DNA of 64,000 nt from an uncultured Clostridia bacterium (GCA_934234035.1 CAKQHH010000003.1:61282-125281); one strand, 5' to 3'; shown: positions 1-8,829, counted from the stretch's first letter. Notes: a model not told the origin generated them from the letters alone. A program made the numbers and translations.

Positions 1-6
1 AAGGGT

Positions 7-480
7 ATGCTAGACGCACAATATTATGAGAAGACAGATGAAATCATCGCCAACCATACAAGAGAAGAACGCTCACTGATTCCGATTATTCAGGACATTC
101 AGGAAGAATATCGGTATCTTCCGCCGGAGCTGCTGACGTATGTGGCGAAAGAGATTGGAATTACCGAAGCCAAAGCCTTCAGCGTTGCCAGCTTCTACGA
201 GAATTTTTCTTTTGAGCCAAAAGGAAAATACGTGATTAAGGTCTGTGACGGGACGGCCTGTCACGTGCGGAAGTCTATTCCGATTCTGAATGCGCTGAAC
301 AAAGAGCTGGGACTGAACGAACACAAACATACCTCGGACGATATGCTTTTCACCGTGGAAACGGTTTCCTGTCTGGGCGCCTGCGGACTGGCACCGGCGA
401 TTACCGTGAACGATGAGGTGCATCCGAAGATGTCGCCGGAGAAAGCAATGGATCTGCTGGAAGAACTGAGAGGTGAATAG
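7..480 (+). CDS. hydC: NuoE-like [2Fe-2S] subunit of a bifurcating [FeFe]-hydrogenase (HydC type)
   Basis: 157-residue thioredoxin-fold [2Fe-2S] protein of the complex I 24-kDa (NuoE) family. The four cluster cysteines are visible as CDGTAC near residues 80-85 and CLGAC near 121-125. In trimeric electron-bifurcating hydrogenases this small subunit sits beside the flavin subunit and takes part in electron transfer between NAD(H), ferredoxin and the H-cluster. The next gene starts one base after this stop, and the catalytic subunit follows, so the order is HydC-HydB-HydA. The ATG at 7 has AAGGG just upstream at the window edge; more operon genes could lie before it. The family is clear. Assignment to a bifurcating hydrogenase rather than another NAD-linked one rests on the operon. 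Confidence 0.93.
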   Translation: MLDAQYYEKTDEIIANHTREERSLIPIIQDIQEEYRYLPPELLTYVAKEIGITEAKAFSVASFYENFSFEPKGKYVIKVCDGTACHVRKSIPILNALNKELGLNEHKHTSDDMLFTVETVSCLGACGLAPAITVNDEVHPKMSPEKAMDLLEELRGE

Positions 481-481
481 G

Positions 482-2371
482 ATGAAGCTTGAAAACAGAA
501 CGGAACTGAAAGAGTATCGGGCGGAATGTCAGAAGAAGCAAAGCGCCGACTGCAGGGTGCTGGTCTGCGGCGGAACCGGATGCCTGGCCAGCGGATCCGA
601 GAAAATCTATGAGAAGCTCACGGAGCTGACGAAGGAAAATGCCGGCGTGGAAGTGAAAATCGGGGAAGAGATTGCCCATGCCGGTACCGAGCACGTACAT
701 ACAAAGGTGATGAAGAGCGGCTGCCACGGTTTCTGCGAAATGGGCCCGCTGGTACGAATCGAGCCATACAATTATTTATACATCAAAGTAAAGCTGGAAG
801 ACTGCGAAGAGATTTACCGGGAGACCATTCTGGGAGGAAGACCGATTGAGCGCCTGATGTACAAGATGGACGGCGTAACTTACCCGTCCCAGGAAGAGAT
901 TCCGTTCTATGCAAAGCAGACGAGACTGGTGCTGAAGCATTGCGGACACATCGATGCGGAACACATCGAAGGCGCTTTGGCCGTGGGCGGATACAAGGGA
1001 ATCGAAAAAGCTATTTTTGAAATGACGCCGGAAGCAGTCATTCAGTGCATTTACGATTCCAAGCTGCGGGGCCGCGGCGGTGCAGGCTTCCAGACCGGAA
1101 AGAAATGGAAGCAGGTGGCATCCCAGGAGGAAAAGATTCGTTACGTGGTATGTAACGGTGATGAAGGCGATCCGGGTGCATTTATGGACCGAAGCATCAT
1201 GGAAGGCGACCCGCACCGCATGATCGAAGGCATGATGATTGCGGCATACGCGGTTCAGGCACAGGAAGGATATATCTACGTTCGTGCGGAATATCCGCTG
1301 GCCATCGAAAGACTGAAGACCGCCATTCAACAGGCAGAGGCGATTGGGCTGCTGGGCGACAATATTCTGGGAACGGATTTCAGTTTCCACCTCCACATCA
1401 ATCGAGGCGCCGGTGCTTTCGTATGCGGCGAAGGAAGTGCTCTGACCGCATCCATTGAAGGTCGGAGAGGCATGCCGAGAGTTAAGCCGCCGCGTACCGT
1501 TGCTCAGGGACTGTGGGCAAAACCGACGGTTCTGAACAACGTGGAAACCTATGCCAATGTGCCGATGATTTTGCTGAACGGTGCGGATTGGTACAGGGGA
1601 ATCGGTACGCCGGACAGCCCGGGTACTAAGGCGTTTGCCCTGACCGGCAACGTAAGAAACACGGGTCTCATCGAAGTGCCGATGGGAATTACGCTGCGGG
1701 AAGTCATTTACGACATCGGCGGCGGACTGCAGAACGATAAAGAATTCAAGGCCGTACAGATTGGCGGACCGTCCGGCGGCTGTCTGACGAAAGACCAGCT
1801 GGACAGCAAGATGGATTTCGATTCTCTGGCAAAGATCGGTGCCATGATTGGATCCGGCGGTCTTGTTATCATGGACGAGGACACCTGCATGGTGGAGGTT
1901 GCGCGGTTCTTCATGAGCTTCACCCAAAGAGAGAGCTGCGGAAAGTGCGTGCCGTGCCGGGAAGGAACGAAGCGTATGCTGGAAATCCTGGAACGGATTG
2001 TTGCGGGAAAAGGAAAGCCGTCGGATATGGACGAACTCCGGGAGCTGGCGGACATGATCGAATGCACCGCCCTTTGCGGACTGGGCAAGAGCGCACCGAA
2101 GCCGGTCATCAGTACCATGAATGCGTTTGAAGACGAGTATCTGGAACACATCAACGAGAAAAAATGCAGAACGGGAATTTGCTCCAACCTGCGGAGATTC
2201 CAGATTGACCCGAATGTATGCAAGGGATGCTCGAAGTGTGCACGGAATTGTCCGGCAGGCGCAATTGAGGGCGAACTGAAATCGCCGTATCACATCAATC
2301 AGGAAAAATGCATCAAGTGCGGTGCCTGCATGGAGCAGTGTCCATTCAAGGCCATTCACATCGAAAAGTAG
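482..2371 (+). CDS. hydB: NuoF-like flavin/NADH-binding hydrogenase subunit (HydB type)
   Basis: 629-residue protein that should bind FMN and NAD(H) in the hydrogenase complex. Order seen: an N-terminal thioredoxin-like [2Fe-2S] region (CGGTGC near residue 28, then GCHGFC near 80); the NuoF core with GRGGAGFQTGKKW and NGDEGDPGAF; the [4Fe-4S] ligands ESCGKCVPCREG with a later CTALC; and a C-terminal ferredoxin pair, CKGCSKCARNCP and CIKCGACMEQCP. This combination is typical of HydB/HndC-type subunits and differs from plain NuoF. The ATG at 482 is chosen over the in-frame GTG at 473 because GAGGTG ends six bases before it. Confidence 0.94.
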   Translation: MKLENRTELKEYRAECQKKQSADCRVLVCGGTGCLASGSEKIYEKLTELTKENAGVEVKIGEEIAHAGTEHVHTKVMKSGCHGFCEMGPLVRIEPYNYLYIKVKLEDCEEIYRETILGGRPIERLMYKMDGVTYPSQEEIPFYAKQTRLVLKHCGHIDAEHIEGALAVGGYKGIEKAIFEMTPEAVIQCIYDSKLRGRGGAGFQTGKKWKQVASQEEKIRYVVCNGDEGDPGAFMDRSIMEGDPHRMIEGMMIAAYAVQAQEGYIYVRAEYPLAIERLKTAIQQAEAIGLLGDNILGTDFSFHLHINRGAGAFVCGEGSALTASIEGRRGMPRVKPPRTVAQGLWAKPTVLNNVETYANVPMILLNGADWYRGIGTPDSPGTKAFALTGNVRNTGLIEVPMGITLREVIYDIGGGLQNDKEFKAVQIGGPSGGCLTKDQLDSKMDFDSLAKIGAMIGSGGLVIMDEDTCMVEVARFFMSFTQRESCGKCVPCREGTKRMLEILERIVAGKGKPSDMDELRELADMIECTALCGLGKSAPKPVISTMNAFEDEYLEHINEKKCRTGICSNLRRFQIDPNVCKGCSKCARNCPAGAIEGELKSPYHINQEKCIKCGACMEQCPFKAIHIEK

Positions 2372-2382
2372 GAGGGACGATT

Positions 2383-4083
2383 ATGGGATATATGACAATT
2401 GATGGGAGGACGGTAGAATTTACCGATGAGCCGAATGTGCTCGCCGTCATTCGTAAAGCAGATATCGATATACCAACACTTTGCTATCATTCGGAGCTGT
2501 CCGTGTACGGCGCCTGTCGTCTGTGCACGGTGGAAAATGAGCGAGGAAAGACCTTCGCCTCCTGCTCCGAGCCGCCGAGAGACGGAATGATCGTCTACAC
2601 CAATACGCCGCGCCTGATGAAGTACCGGAAGCTCATCCTGGAGCTTTTGCTGGCAGCGCATTGCAGAGACTGCACCACCTGCATCAAGAGCGGCGAGTGT
2701 CAGCTGCAGGCACTGGCGCACCGCATGGGCGTGGAGACCATTCGATTTGAAAATACCAAAGAGCAGCATCCGCTGGATTTCAGTTCTCCGTCCATCGTGC
2801 GGGATCCGAATAAGTGCATCCTCTGCGGAGACTGCGTCCGCATGTGCGACAACGTGCAGTCGGTGAACGCCATCGACTTTGCATACCGGGGCACTCGGGC
2901 GTTGGTAACACCTGCTTTTAACAAGAAAATTGCCGAAACGGACTGCGTCAACTGCGGACAGTGCCGCGTGGTATGTCCCACTGGCGCCATCAGTATTCAC
3001 ACGAATACGGACACTGTTTGGGATCTTCTGGCGGATAAAAACACGAAGGTCGTGGCGCAGATTGCTCCGGCAGTGCGCGTTGCGGTAGGAGATCGGTTCG
3101 GTCTGCCAAAGGGTGAAAACGTGATGGGCAAGCTGGTAAACGTGCTGCACCGGCTAGGCTTCGATGAAGTATATGATACCTCCTACGGTGCAGACCTGAC
3201 GGTCATCGAGGAATCCGAAGAGCTGTTGAACCGTCTGGAAGCCGGCGAGAACCTTCCGCTGTTCACCTCCTGCTGTCCGGCATGGGTGAAATTCTGCGAG
3301 GAACGCTATCCGGACCTGGCAAAGAATCTGTCCACTTGCCGCTCGCCGCAGCAGATGTTCGGTGCGGTAGTGCGGGAATACTATAAGGATCCGGAGAAGA
3401 GCGGCGGAAAGAGAATCGTGTCGGTTTCCATCATGCCGTGTACCGCTAAGAAAGAAGAAATTCTGAGACCGGAGTCCACCACCAACGGAAAACAGGATAT
3501 CGATTATGTCCTGACCACAACGGAACTGATCGGCATGATTCGAAAAGCCGGAATCCGTTTCGAAGATTTGGAGATTGAGGCAACGGATATGCCGTTCGGC
3601 ATCGGATCCGGGGCCGGCGTCATCTTCGGCGTTACCGGCGGTGTGACGGAAGCGGTTCTGAGACGCCTCCGGGAAGGCCACAACCGTGCGGATATGGAGA
3701 AGATTAAATTCAGCGGCGTTCGCGGCGAAGACGGACTCAAAGAAGTGGCGTTCGACTACAACGGACGCACCATCCGTGCCGCGGTTGTAAACGGTCTGGG
3801 CAATGCGAACAGCCTGATGAAGAGAATTCAGAGCGGCGAAGTGCAGTACGATTTCGTGGAAGTCATGGCCTGCCGACGGGGATGCATCATGGGCGGCGGA
3901 CAGCCGGTACCGGTAGATCCGGAAAGCCGAATTGCGAGAAGCAAGGGCATCTACAACACGGACATCAACACGCAGATCAAGAAGTCCAATGAGAACCCGT
4001 TGGTTCAGTCGCTGTACGACGGCCTGCTGAAGGGAAAGACCCACGAGCTGCTGCATCGGAATTTTGAAGCGGCAGGGAAATAA
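2383..4083 (+). CDS. hydA: [FeFe]-hydrogenase catalytic subunit (HydA/HndD type)
   Basis: 566-residue catalytic subunit. Order: an N-terminal [2Fe-2S] plant-ferredoxin-like domain (CYHSELSVYGACRLC), a His-Cys3 [4Fe-4S] site (HCRDCTTCIKSGEC), two [4Fe-4S] ferredoxin motifs (CILCGDCVRMC and CVNCGQCRVVC), then the H-cluster domain with TSCCPAW, MPCTAKKEE and ACRRGCIMGGGQP. All H-cluster cysteines are present. The third motif reads ACRRGC where ACPGGC is commoner, a mild variant. The start at 2383 follows AGGAGGG at 2370-2376. It would evolve or take up H2 and, with the two preceding subunits, couple NADH and ferredoxin oxidation. No maturation genes (hydE, hydF, hydG) are in the window. Confidence 0.95.
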   Translation: MGYMTIDGRTVEFTDEPNVLAVIRKADIDIPTLCYHSELSVYGACRLCTVENERGKTFASCSEPPRDGMIVYTNTPRLMKYRKLILELLLAAHCRDCTTCIKSGECQLQALAHRMGVETIRFENTKEQHPLDFSSPSIVRDPNKCILCGDCVRMCDNVQSVNAIDFAYRGTRALVTPAFNKKIAETDCVNCGQCRVVCPTGAISIHTNTDTVWDLLADKNTKVVAQIAPAVRVAVGDRFGLPKGENVMGKLVNVLHRLGFDEVYDTSYGADLTVIEESEELLNRLEAGENLPLFTSCCPAWVKFCEERYPDLAKNLSTCRSPQQMFGAVVREYYKDPEKSGGKRIVSVSIMPCTAKKEEILRPESTTNGKQDIDYVLTTTELIGMIRKAGIRFEDLEIEATDMPFGIGSGAGVIFGVTGGVTEAVLRRLREGHNRADMEKIKFSGVRGEDGLKEVAFDYNGRTIRAAVVNGLGNANSLMKRIQSGEVQYDFVEVMACRRGCIMGGGQPVPVDPESRIARSKGIYNTDINTQIKKSNENPLVQSLYDGLLKGKTHELLHRNFEAAGK

Positions 4084-4112
4084 ACGCGCTTAATAAAATG
4101 ATGTAGATTGCG

Positions 4113-4155
4113 AAAATCCCCACCTTGTCGGATACTCCGATGGGTGGGGATTTTT
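4113..4155. terminator. bidirectional terminator between hydA and proC
   Basis: Long inverted repeat AAAATCCCCACC / GGTGGGGATTTTT with a 17-base loop. It has a T-run on the plus side and a matching A-run before the stem, so it can end both converging transcripts. Confidence 0.85.
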
Positions 4156-4158
4156 ACT

Positions 4159-4947
4159 CTATTTCATAATATCCACAATCGCCTGAATCAGTGCGCCGCG
4201 GAAGCCGTTGGTCTCCAGCGCAGCCACGCCCTTGATGGTGGCGCCACCCGGGGAGCAGACGCCGTCCTTCAGTGCGGCCGGATGGGAGCCGGTCTCCATG
4301 GCATAGGCCGCAGAGCCCTCCATCATCTTCTCGACCAGACGGTATGCGGTGGCCCGAGGCATTCCGTGGAGAACCGCCGCATCGGCCAAAGCCTCGATGA
4401 CGATGTCCATAAAGGCCGGCGTGCTTCCCGCCACGATGCCGCCCAGGTCCAGCAGCTCCGGCGGAAGCAGTTCAATCAGCGCGATGCGGCCGAACACTTC
4501 GTTGAAAATCTCCAGCTGTTCTTCCGTCAGAGAATGGTCTTTGGAACATACCAGAACACCCTTGCCCACTTCAATCGGTGTGTTCGGCACCACGCAAATC
4601 ACGTGACAGCCCTCCGGAAGAAGTTCGGTATAGCGCTGATGGGAAATCCCGTAAGCGATGGAAACGATGATTTTGCCCGGGAGCAGATTCCGCACTTCCC
4701 GGAGAACGTTCTCCACCTGCGTCGGAATGACGCCCACGATCACGATGTCGGAATTTTCCACCACCTCAGCGGTAGTCCCCGGGTGGATGCCCAACGCCGC
4801 ACAGTTGCTTTCCAGCCGCGCCCGGTTCCGTGCACTGGCGGTAATCCGGGACGGATTAATTCCGCCGTAGGTAATAAAACCCTTCACGATGGCAGAGGAC
4901 ATGCTGCCCAGTCCGATAATACCGATTCTTGTATTTTCTGCGTTCAT
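4159..4947 (-). CDS. proC: Pyrroline-5-carboxylate reductase
   Basis: 262-residue NAD(P)-dependent reductase that makes proline from 1-pyrroline-5-carboxylate in the cytosol. The N-terminal Rossmann motif GIIGLGSMSSAIVKG and the C-terminal signature region (VAGSTPAFMDIVIEALADAAVLHGMPR, shown in part; then CSPGGATIKG) match ProC at normal length. The start at 4947 is preferred to the ATG at 4956 because AAGGA then sits nine bases upstream instead of abutting the codon. No other proline biosynthesis genes are adjacent. The small TGA-interrupted gene lies directly upstream on the same strand and may share its transcript. Confidence 0.93.
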   Translation of the reverse strand: MNAENTRIGIIGLGSMSSAIVKGFITYGGINPSRITASARNRARLESNCAALGIHPGTTAEVVENSDIVIVGVIPTQVENVLREVRNLLPGKIIVSIAYGISHQRYTELLPEGCHVICVVPNTPIEVGKGVLVCSKDHSLTEEQLEIFNEVFGRIALIELLPPELLDLGGIVAGSTPAFMDIVIEALADAAVLHGMPRATAYRLVEKMMEGSAAYAMETGSHPAALKDGVCSPGGATIKGVAALETNGFRGALIQAIVDIMK

Positions 4948-4980
4948 AACAATCATTCCTTTCCAATAAAAACAGTTTCG

Positions 4981-5313
4981 CTAAAGTTCGGGGTGTCCGC
5001 CTTCCTCGTCGTCTTTGGCGGGGAGCAGGCCGTCCACCTCAAAGCAGGTGAGCCAGGGATGCTCTTCATACCGCACCGTAATCTCTCCGTCGATGATGAC
5101 CCCCTCCGCCGGATAATACACATTTCCCAGCTCGCTGGAGTCCAGGGTGTACCCCTGTGCCAGCAGGGACTCCTTCTCCTCATCGGTAAACCTTACCGAT
5201 ATCTCCAATCGTGGAGGCGCGCATCAGCTGGTGATGGTTTCCACCGAAAGGAGGACGTGGCGAAAGCCCCGCTTCTTCATGTATGCAACGGCATTTTCAT
5301 TTAGTTTAACCAT
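4981..5313 (-). CDS. Probable selenoprotein with a U-C motif (CC/Se, HesB-like family), UGA at codon 30
   Basis: A strong ribosome site (GGAGG, six-base spacer) precedes the ATG at 5313. The frame runs 29 codons (MVKLNENAVAYMKKRGFRHV, then LLSVETITS), meets a single TGA at 5226-5224, and continues in the same frame for 80 more codons to a stop at 4981. Read through, it gives about 110 residues with ...TITS-U-C-APPRLEIS..., the arrangement of the small CC/Se-motif (HesB-like) proteins, where Sec or Cys precedes a Cys. Downstream of the TGA is an 8-bp perfect stem, ATCGGTAA/TTACCGAT, with a GGU loop (5182-5200); the loop starts 31 bases after the TGA, inside the range of bacterial SECIS elements. 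A smaller stem (5203-5216) lies between. Function unknown. The alternative is a 29-residue peptide plus a separate TTG-started ORF with no ribosome site, which is less likely. Confidence 0.75.
5182..5200 (-). promoter_or_regulatory. Candidate bacterial SECIS hairpin
   Basis: On the minus strand, ATCGGTAA-GGT-TTACCGAT forms an eight-pair stem with a three-base GGU loop inside the coding sequence, 31 bases after the in-frame UGA. Bacterial SECIS elements are short coding-region hairpins with a G-containing apical loop just after the UGA; this one fits in position and loop content. Confidence 0.65.
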
Positions 5314-5373
5314 AATATACCTCCGTGTACGAAGGGATTGTAACACAAAGGGAAAAGCCGGTGCAAGGGGAGG

Positions 5374-5402
5374 AAAAGAAAAGAGACAGCCCGTGCAGGC
5401 TG
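5374..5402 (-). terminator. Terminator after the flavoenzyme gene
   Basis: On the minus strand CAGCC-TGCACG-GGCTG is followed by TCTCTTTTCTTTT, about 65 bases past the stop of the 5470-7476 gene. The stem is short and the T-tract mixed. Confidence 0.5.
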
Positions 5403-5469
5403 CCCCCTTCTTTATGTAGGAAAATCATGTCATGTTGTATGTGAAAGTGATTGATAACGGAACGGAGGA

Positions 5470-7476
5470 TTAGTCGATAAAGCCTCTCTTCTCCAATACC
5501 CGGATGATGTTGCGGCCTTCTTCGGTTCCGTCGATGATTCTTCTCTGACGCTTGGAGTCCCCGATGTTCATAATCTCGATGGAGCCTTCTTCCCCGAATT
5601 CTTCGTTGAGCATATCCAGTACCGGGTTGTTGGACTTCAGACCCATGCAGATGCATCCGTAGTCGAACGGTACTTCTTCAATCTCACCATCCGGATTCTT
5701 AACGACGAAGCAATCCGGTTTTACTTCCTGCAGTGCAGTGGAAGGTCTCTGATGTACGTCGTACTTCTTCATCAGATCGGCGATGCTGACCTTGGTGATC
5801 GGATCCAGTCCGGCACCGATGGCAGGCATCATCTCGATGACGGTGGTATCGGCGCCCTTCGGTGCGAAGTATTCCACAACGTCCAGGCCTACGGCACCGC
5901 CGCCGACGATAACGGCCTTTTTGCCGGTCAGGTCTTCCGGATAGTTCGGCAGGTTATCGATGACGCCCAGTACGGTCTTTACCTTTCCGCCTTCCTTATT
6001 CACATTCTCTTTCAGTCCCGGAATCGGAAGAATCAGTGGCAGGGAACCGGTGGCATTGACAATCACGTCCGGATTCAGGCTCTTTACGAACTCCGGTGTG
6101 GCTTCCGTGCTGAGGAATGTGTGGAGGTTGTGGAGCTTTGCCATTCTTCTCTCCAGGTAATCCGGGAAATCTCTGAGTCGGTTCTTGTCCGGGAACTTGG
6201 AGATCTCCACAGCCAGTCCGCCCAGGTGATCCGCCTTCTCAATCAGGAATACGGAGCAGCCTACTTCTGCTGCGGTACATGCGGCTTCCATACCGGTGGT
6301 ACCTCCGCCGATGACAACGACGTTGCAAGCCTTGTTGACCTTCAGCTTTTTATATTCTTCTCCTTCCAGAACTGCCGGGTTCACGGTGCAGCGAATCGGA
6401 CGGTTGTTGCCGATACGGTTGCCGGCACATCCGATGTTGCAGGAGATGCATTTGCGGATGTCGTCTTCACAGCCGAACTCTGCCTTGTTGACCCAATCCG
6501 GATCGGCAATGAGTCCACGGCCGATTCCGATGAAGTCGGCATCGCCTCTTTCCAGAATTTCGTTGGCCACCTTCGGGCTTCGGATGTTGCCCATGGTGAT
6601 TACCGGCTTTCCGTATTTCTCCTTTACGGCCTTTGCCATGTAGGATCTCCATCCGTCGGCATAGCAGTTGCTGTCAATCTGATACTGCAGGGACTGATTC
6701 AGGCCGGCGGAAACGTTGTATACGTCGACGAATTCATCGAAGTACTGCAGATATTCTAGACAATCTTCCAGAGTGTTGCCGCCCGGCAGCATCTCGTCGG
6801 CACTGATTCTGCAGAGGATTGGTGTGAACGGTCCCACCTGCTTTCTCACTTCTTCCAGAACCATCCGTCCGAAGCGGGCTCTGTTCTCCAGGCTGCCGCC
6901 GAATTCGTCTGTTCTCTTATTGTAGATCGGAGAGAGGAACTGGCTGATGAGGTAGGAGTGTCCGCAGTGAACTTCTACGGCATCGAATCCTGCAGTTACG
7001 GCTCTCTTCGCGGCTTCGCCGTATTTTTTTACGATAACTTCCATTTCTTCCTTGGTCAGAGGACGAGGTTCCTCGCCGCCATCCTTAGATGGAACGTTGG
7101 ATGCGGATACCGGCTGTACTCCGGTACGAGCGGAAGATGCGGAGGCACCGGCATGGTTGATCTGAATGGCAACCATGCCGCCTTCGTCATGGATGGTATC
7201 GGTAAGCTTGTAAAGTCTCGGCATGAAGCTGTCGTGGTCGATACGGATTTGGCTGGTGCCGTTGGATCCGGTCGGGAAATCCACGTTTGCGTTCTCGACG
7301 ATAATCAGACCCGTGCCGCCTTTGGCTCTGAGTCTGTAGTAATTGATGTGCTGATAGCTCATCTGGCCGTCCGGTTCACCGTAGTTGGTTCCCATCGGGG
7401 TCATTACAACTCTGTTCTTGAAAGTAGTACGGTTTACGGTAATCGGTTTGAAAATGTTTGGATAATCCTTCTTCAT
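5470..7476 (-). CDS. Old Yellow Enzyme-family NAD(H):flavin enoate/enone reductase (2,4-dienoyl-CoA reductase-like)
   Basis: 668-residue FMN, FAD and Fe-S enzyme. Residues 1-350 are the OYE barrel, with HCGHSYLISQFLSP and KRTDEFGGSLENRARF. CISCNIGC followed by CTVNP gives the [4Fe-4S] ligands. The C-terminal half has two dinucleotide folds (VVVIGGGTTGMEAA and AVIVGGGAVGLDV). This layout belongs to 2-enoate, cinnamate and 2,4-dienoyl-CoA reductases. GGGAGG precedes the ATG at 7476. It lies beside a LysR gene and the shikimate/dehydroquinate genes and shares a possible operator with them. The substrate is therefore plausibly an enone or enoate of that pathway, such as 3-dehydroshikimate, but this is inference; a phenylacrylate or another enoate is also possible. 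Confidence 0.85.
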   Translation of the reverse strand: MKKDYPNIFKPITVNRTTFKNRVVMTPMGTNYGEPDGQMSYQHINYYRLRAKGGTGLIIVENANVDFPTGSNGTSQIRIDHDSFMPRLYKLTDTIHDEGGMVAIQINHAGASASSARTGVQPVSASNVPSKDGGEEPRPLTKEEMEVIVKKYGEAAKRAVTAGFDAVEVHCGHSYLISQFLSPIYNKRTDEFGGSLENRARFGRMVLEEVRKQVGPFTPILCRISADEMLPGGNTLEDCLEYLQYFDEFVDVYNVSAGLNQSLQYQIDSNCYADGWRSYMAKAVKEKYGKPVITMGNIRSPKVANEILERGDADFIGIGRGLIADPDWVNKAEFGCEDDIRKCISCNIGCAGNRIGNNRPIRCTVNPAVLEGEEYKKLKVNKACNVVVIGGGTTGMEAACTAAEVGCSVFLIEKADHLGGLAVEISKFPDKNRLRDFPDYLERRMAKLHNLHTFLSTEATPEFVKSLNPDVIVNATGSLPLILPIPGLKENVNKEGGKVKTVLGVIDNLPNYPEDLTGKKAVIVGGGAVGLDVVEYFAPKGADTTVIEMMPAIGAGLDPITKVSIADLMKKYDVHQRPSTALQEVKPDCFVVKNPDGEIEEVPFDYGCICMGLKSNNPVLDMLNEEFGEEGSIEIMNIGDSKRQRRIIDGTEEGRNIIRVLEKRGFID

Positions 7477-7569
7477 TGTATTTCCTCCCTTACGGGTTCT
7501 GTTCACCCTGTTTGAAATTCACTGTTCTTAATAATCGAGGGTTATCTCTCTGCCTTGTGGTACCTATAT

Positions 7570-7613
7570 GATAAATAAAAAACGGGCAAAAGAAAAATAT
7601 CTTTCTTGCCCGT
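7570..7613 (-). terminator. Terminator of the LysR gene
   Basis: ACGGGCAA and TTGCCCGT pair around an inner AAAGA/TCTTT stem. On the minus strand the stem is followed by TTTTTTATTT. It separates the LysR gene from the flavoenzyme gene downstream on the same strand. Confidence 0.85.
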
Positions 7614-7616
7614 AAT

Positions 7617-7650
7617 TGATAGCTTGAACGTATCGATAAGAAAATATCAA
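7617..7650. promoter_or_regulatory. Possible LysR operator upstream of the flavoenzyme gene
   Basis: TTGATA and TATCAA form an inverted repeat, and the left part contains GATAGCTTGAA. The same 11 bases occur inverted at 8651-8661 in the lysR-aroE intergenic region. Two copies in the two promoter regions of the locus suggest a shared regulator. Confidence 0.4.
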
Positions 7651-7654
7651 TGCG

Positions 7655-8563
7655 TTACAGAATTGTTTTCAGCTCGGAAGAATCCAGGTCCGAGCCCTTG
7701 ATCATAAAGTCGATGAAGCGTTTTGCCGCCGGAATCAGGTAGTGGTTCTTCAGCCATACGATGTTCACATAATGAATCAAATCCACATCGGAGATGCTGT
7801 GAATTTTCAGATGCTCTTCGTTCAGAACGTCCACCCGTGCCACGAGGGCGATGCCGAACTGTTCCCGCACCAGCGCCTGGATGGCGTTCTCATCGGAACA
7901 TTCGCAGATGATGTTCGGTGTGATGTCCAGGTTGCGGTAGAGGCGTTTCGTATAGCCGCCTAATCCGGAGATTCGGTCATATCCGATTACCGGATAGTGG
8001 GTCAGCTCCCGGATGGACAGATCGTCCTTCTCCGCCAGCGGGTGATCCTTGGAAGTGATGATTACCATTTCCTGCTTCAGGATGGGGGTGAATTCCAGCT
8101 CCTCTTCATTCTCCGAAAAAGAACAGAAGCCCACGTCCAGGTTGCCGTTCTTGATTTCCTTTATGATAGAGGAGGAGCGATTTTGAGTGAAGCCGAAGGT
8201 GACCTTCTCGTTCTCCGGCATGTCCAGGAAGGATCGCACTTTGTGGGGGATGTAGTAGTTGGCCAGGGGGAAGACGTAGCCGATGTCAATTCTTCCGCCG
8301 TTGGTGGACAGCTCCTTCATCTTGTATGTTGCTCGGTCGCATTCGTCCAGAATGCGGTTGGTGTATTCCAGAAAGAGCCGGCCGCTTCCGGTCAGCGCAA
8401 TGTGCCGTCCGGTTCGTTCGAAGAGGACGACGCCCAGCTCGTGCTCCAGGGTGTCGATGGAGCGGGAAAGGGACGGCTGAGAAATGTACAGTTCCTCTGC
8501 AGCCGCCCGGAAATTCATGGTCCGTGCGACCGCCTGAAAATATTTTAGTTGATTGAGTGTCAT
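7655..8563 (-). CDS. LysR-family transcriptional regulator of the hydroaromatic locus
   Basis: 302 residues. The N-terminal winged helix-turn-helix is typical (MTLNQLKYFQAVARTMNFRA, then AAEELYISQPSLSRSIDTLE), followed by a periplasmic-binding-like co-inducer domain. It is divergent from aroE and upstream of the flavoenzyme gene on the same strand. LysR proteins usually control divergent neighbours, so a response to quinate, shikimate or a derivative is likely. GAGG lies eight bases before the ATG. Confidence 0.9.
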   Translation of the reverse strand: MTLNQLKYFQAVARTMNFRAAAEELYISQPSLSRSIDTLEHELGVVLFERTGRHIALTGSGRLFLEYTNRILDECDRATYKMKELSTNGGRIDIGYVFPLANYYIPHKVRSFLDMPENEKVTFGFTQNRSSSIIKEIKNGNLDVGFCSFSENEEELEFTPILKQEMVIITSKDHPLAEKDDLSIRELTHYPVIGYDRISGLGGYTKRLYRNLDITPNIICECSDENAIQALVREQFGIALVARVDVLNEEHLKIHSISDVDLIHYVNIVWLKNHYLIPAAKRFIDFMIKGSDLDSSELKTIL

Positions 8564-8642
8564 CGTTGGAGCCTCGCGTATTTTTTTTTACCTTGCAAAA
8601 AACACATACCATATAATAGATAATAACATAATTCAATTTTGA

Positions 8643-8662
8643 TTGATACATTCAAGCTATCG
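8643..8662. promoter_or_regulatory. Possible LysR operator between lysR and aroE
   Basis: TTGATA-CA-TTCAAGCTATCG. TTCAAGCTATC is the inverse of the GATAGCTTGAA found at 7618-7628. It lies in the 266-base divergent promoter region; no convincing sigma-A boxes were assigned there. Confidence 0.4.
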
Positions 8663-8829
8663 TTTTTCGCAATAGATGGCATTGGACAGTATCAAAATCC
8701 GGCGTTAAAATATAAACAAATCAAATAGTTAGTGTTTTAACAAAGTTGTCTTCTGGCTTGTGGTAAAGCAAAGACATCACAGAGGGGCATGCAGAAGGCT
8801 GCCCGGGATTATACAAAAGGAGAAAAACA

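Noticed and set aside
4981..5208. Independent 75-codon gene starting with TTG
   Set aside because: No ribosome site before the TTG, and the same open frame extends upstream through one TGA to an ATG with an excellent site. The read-through model explains more.
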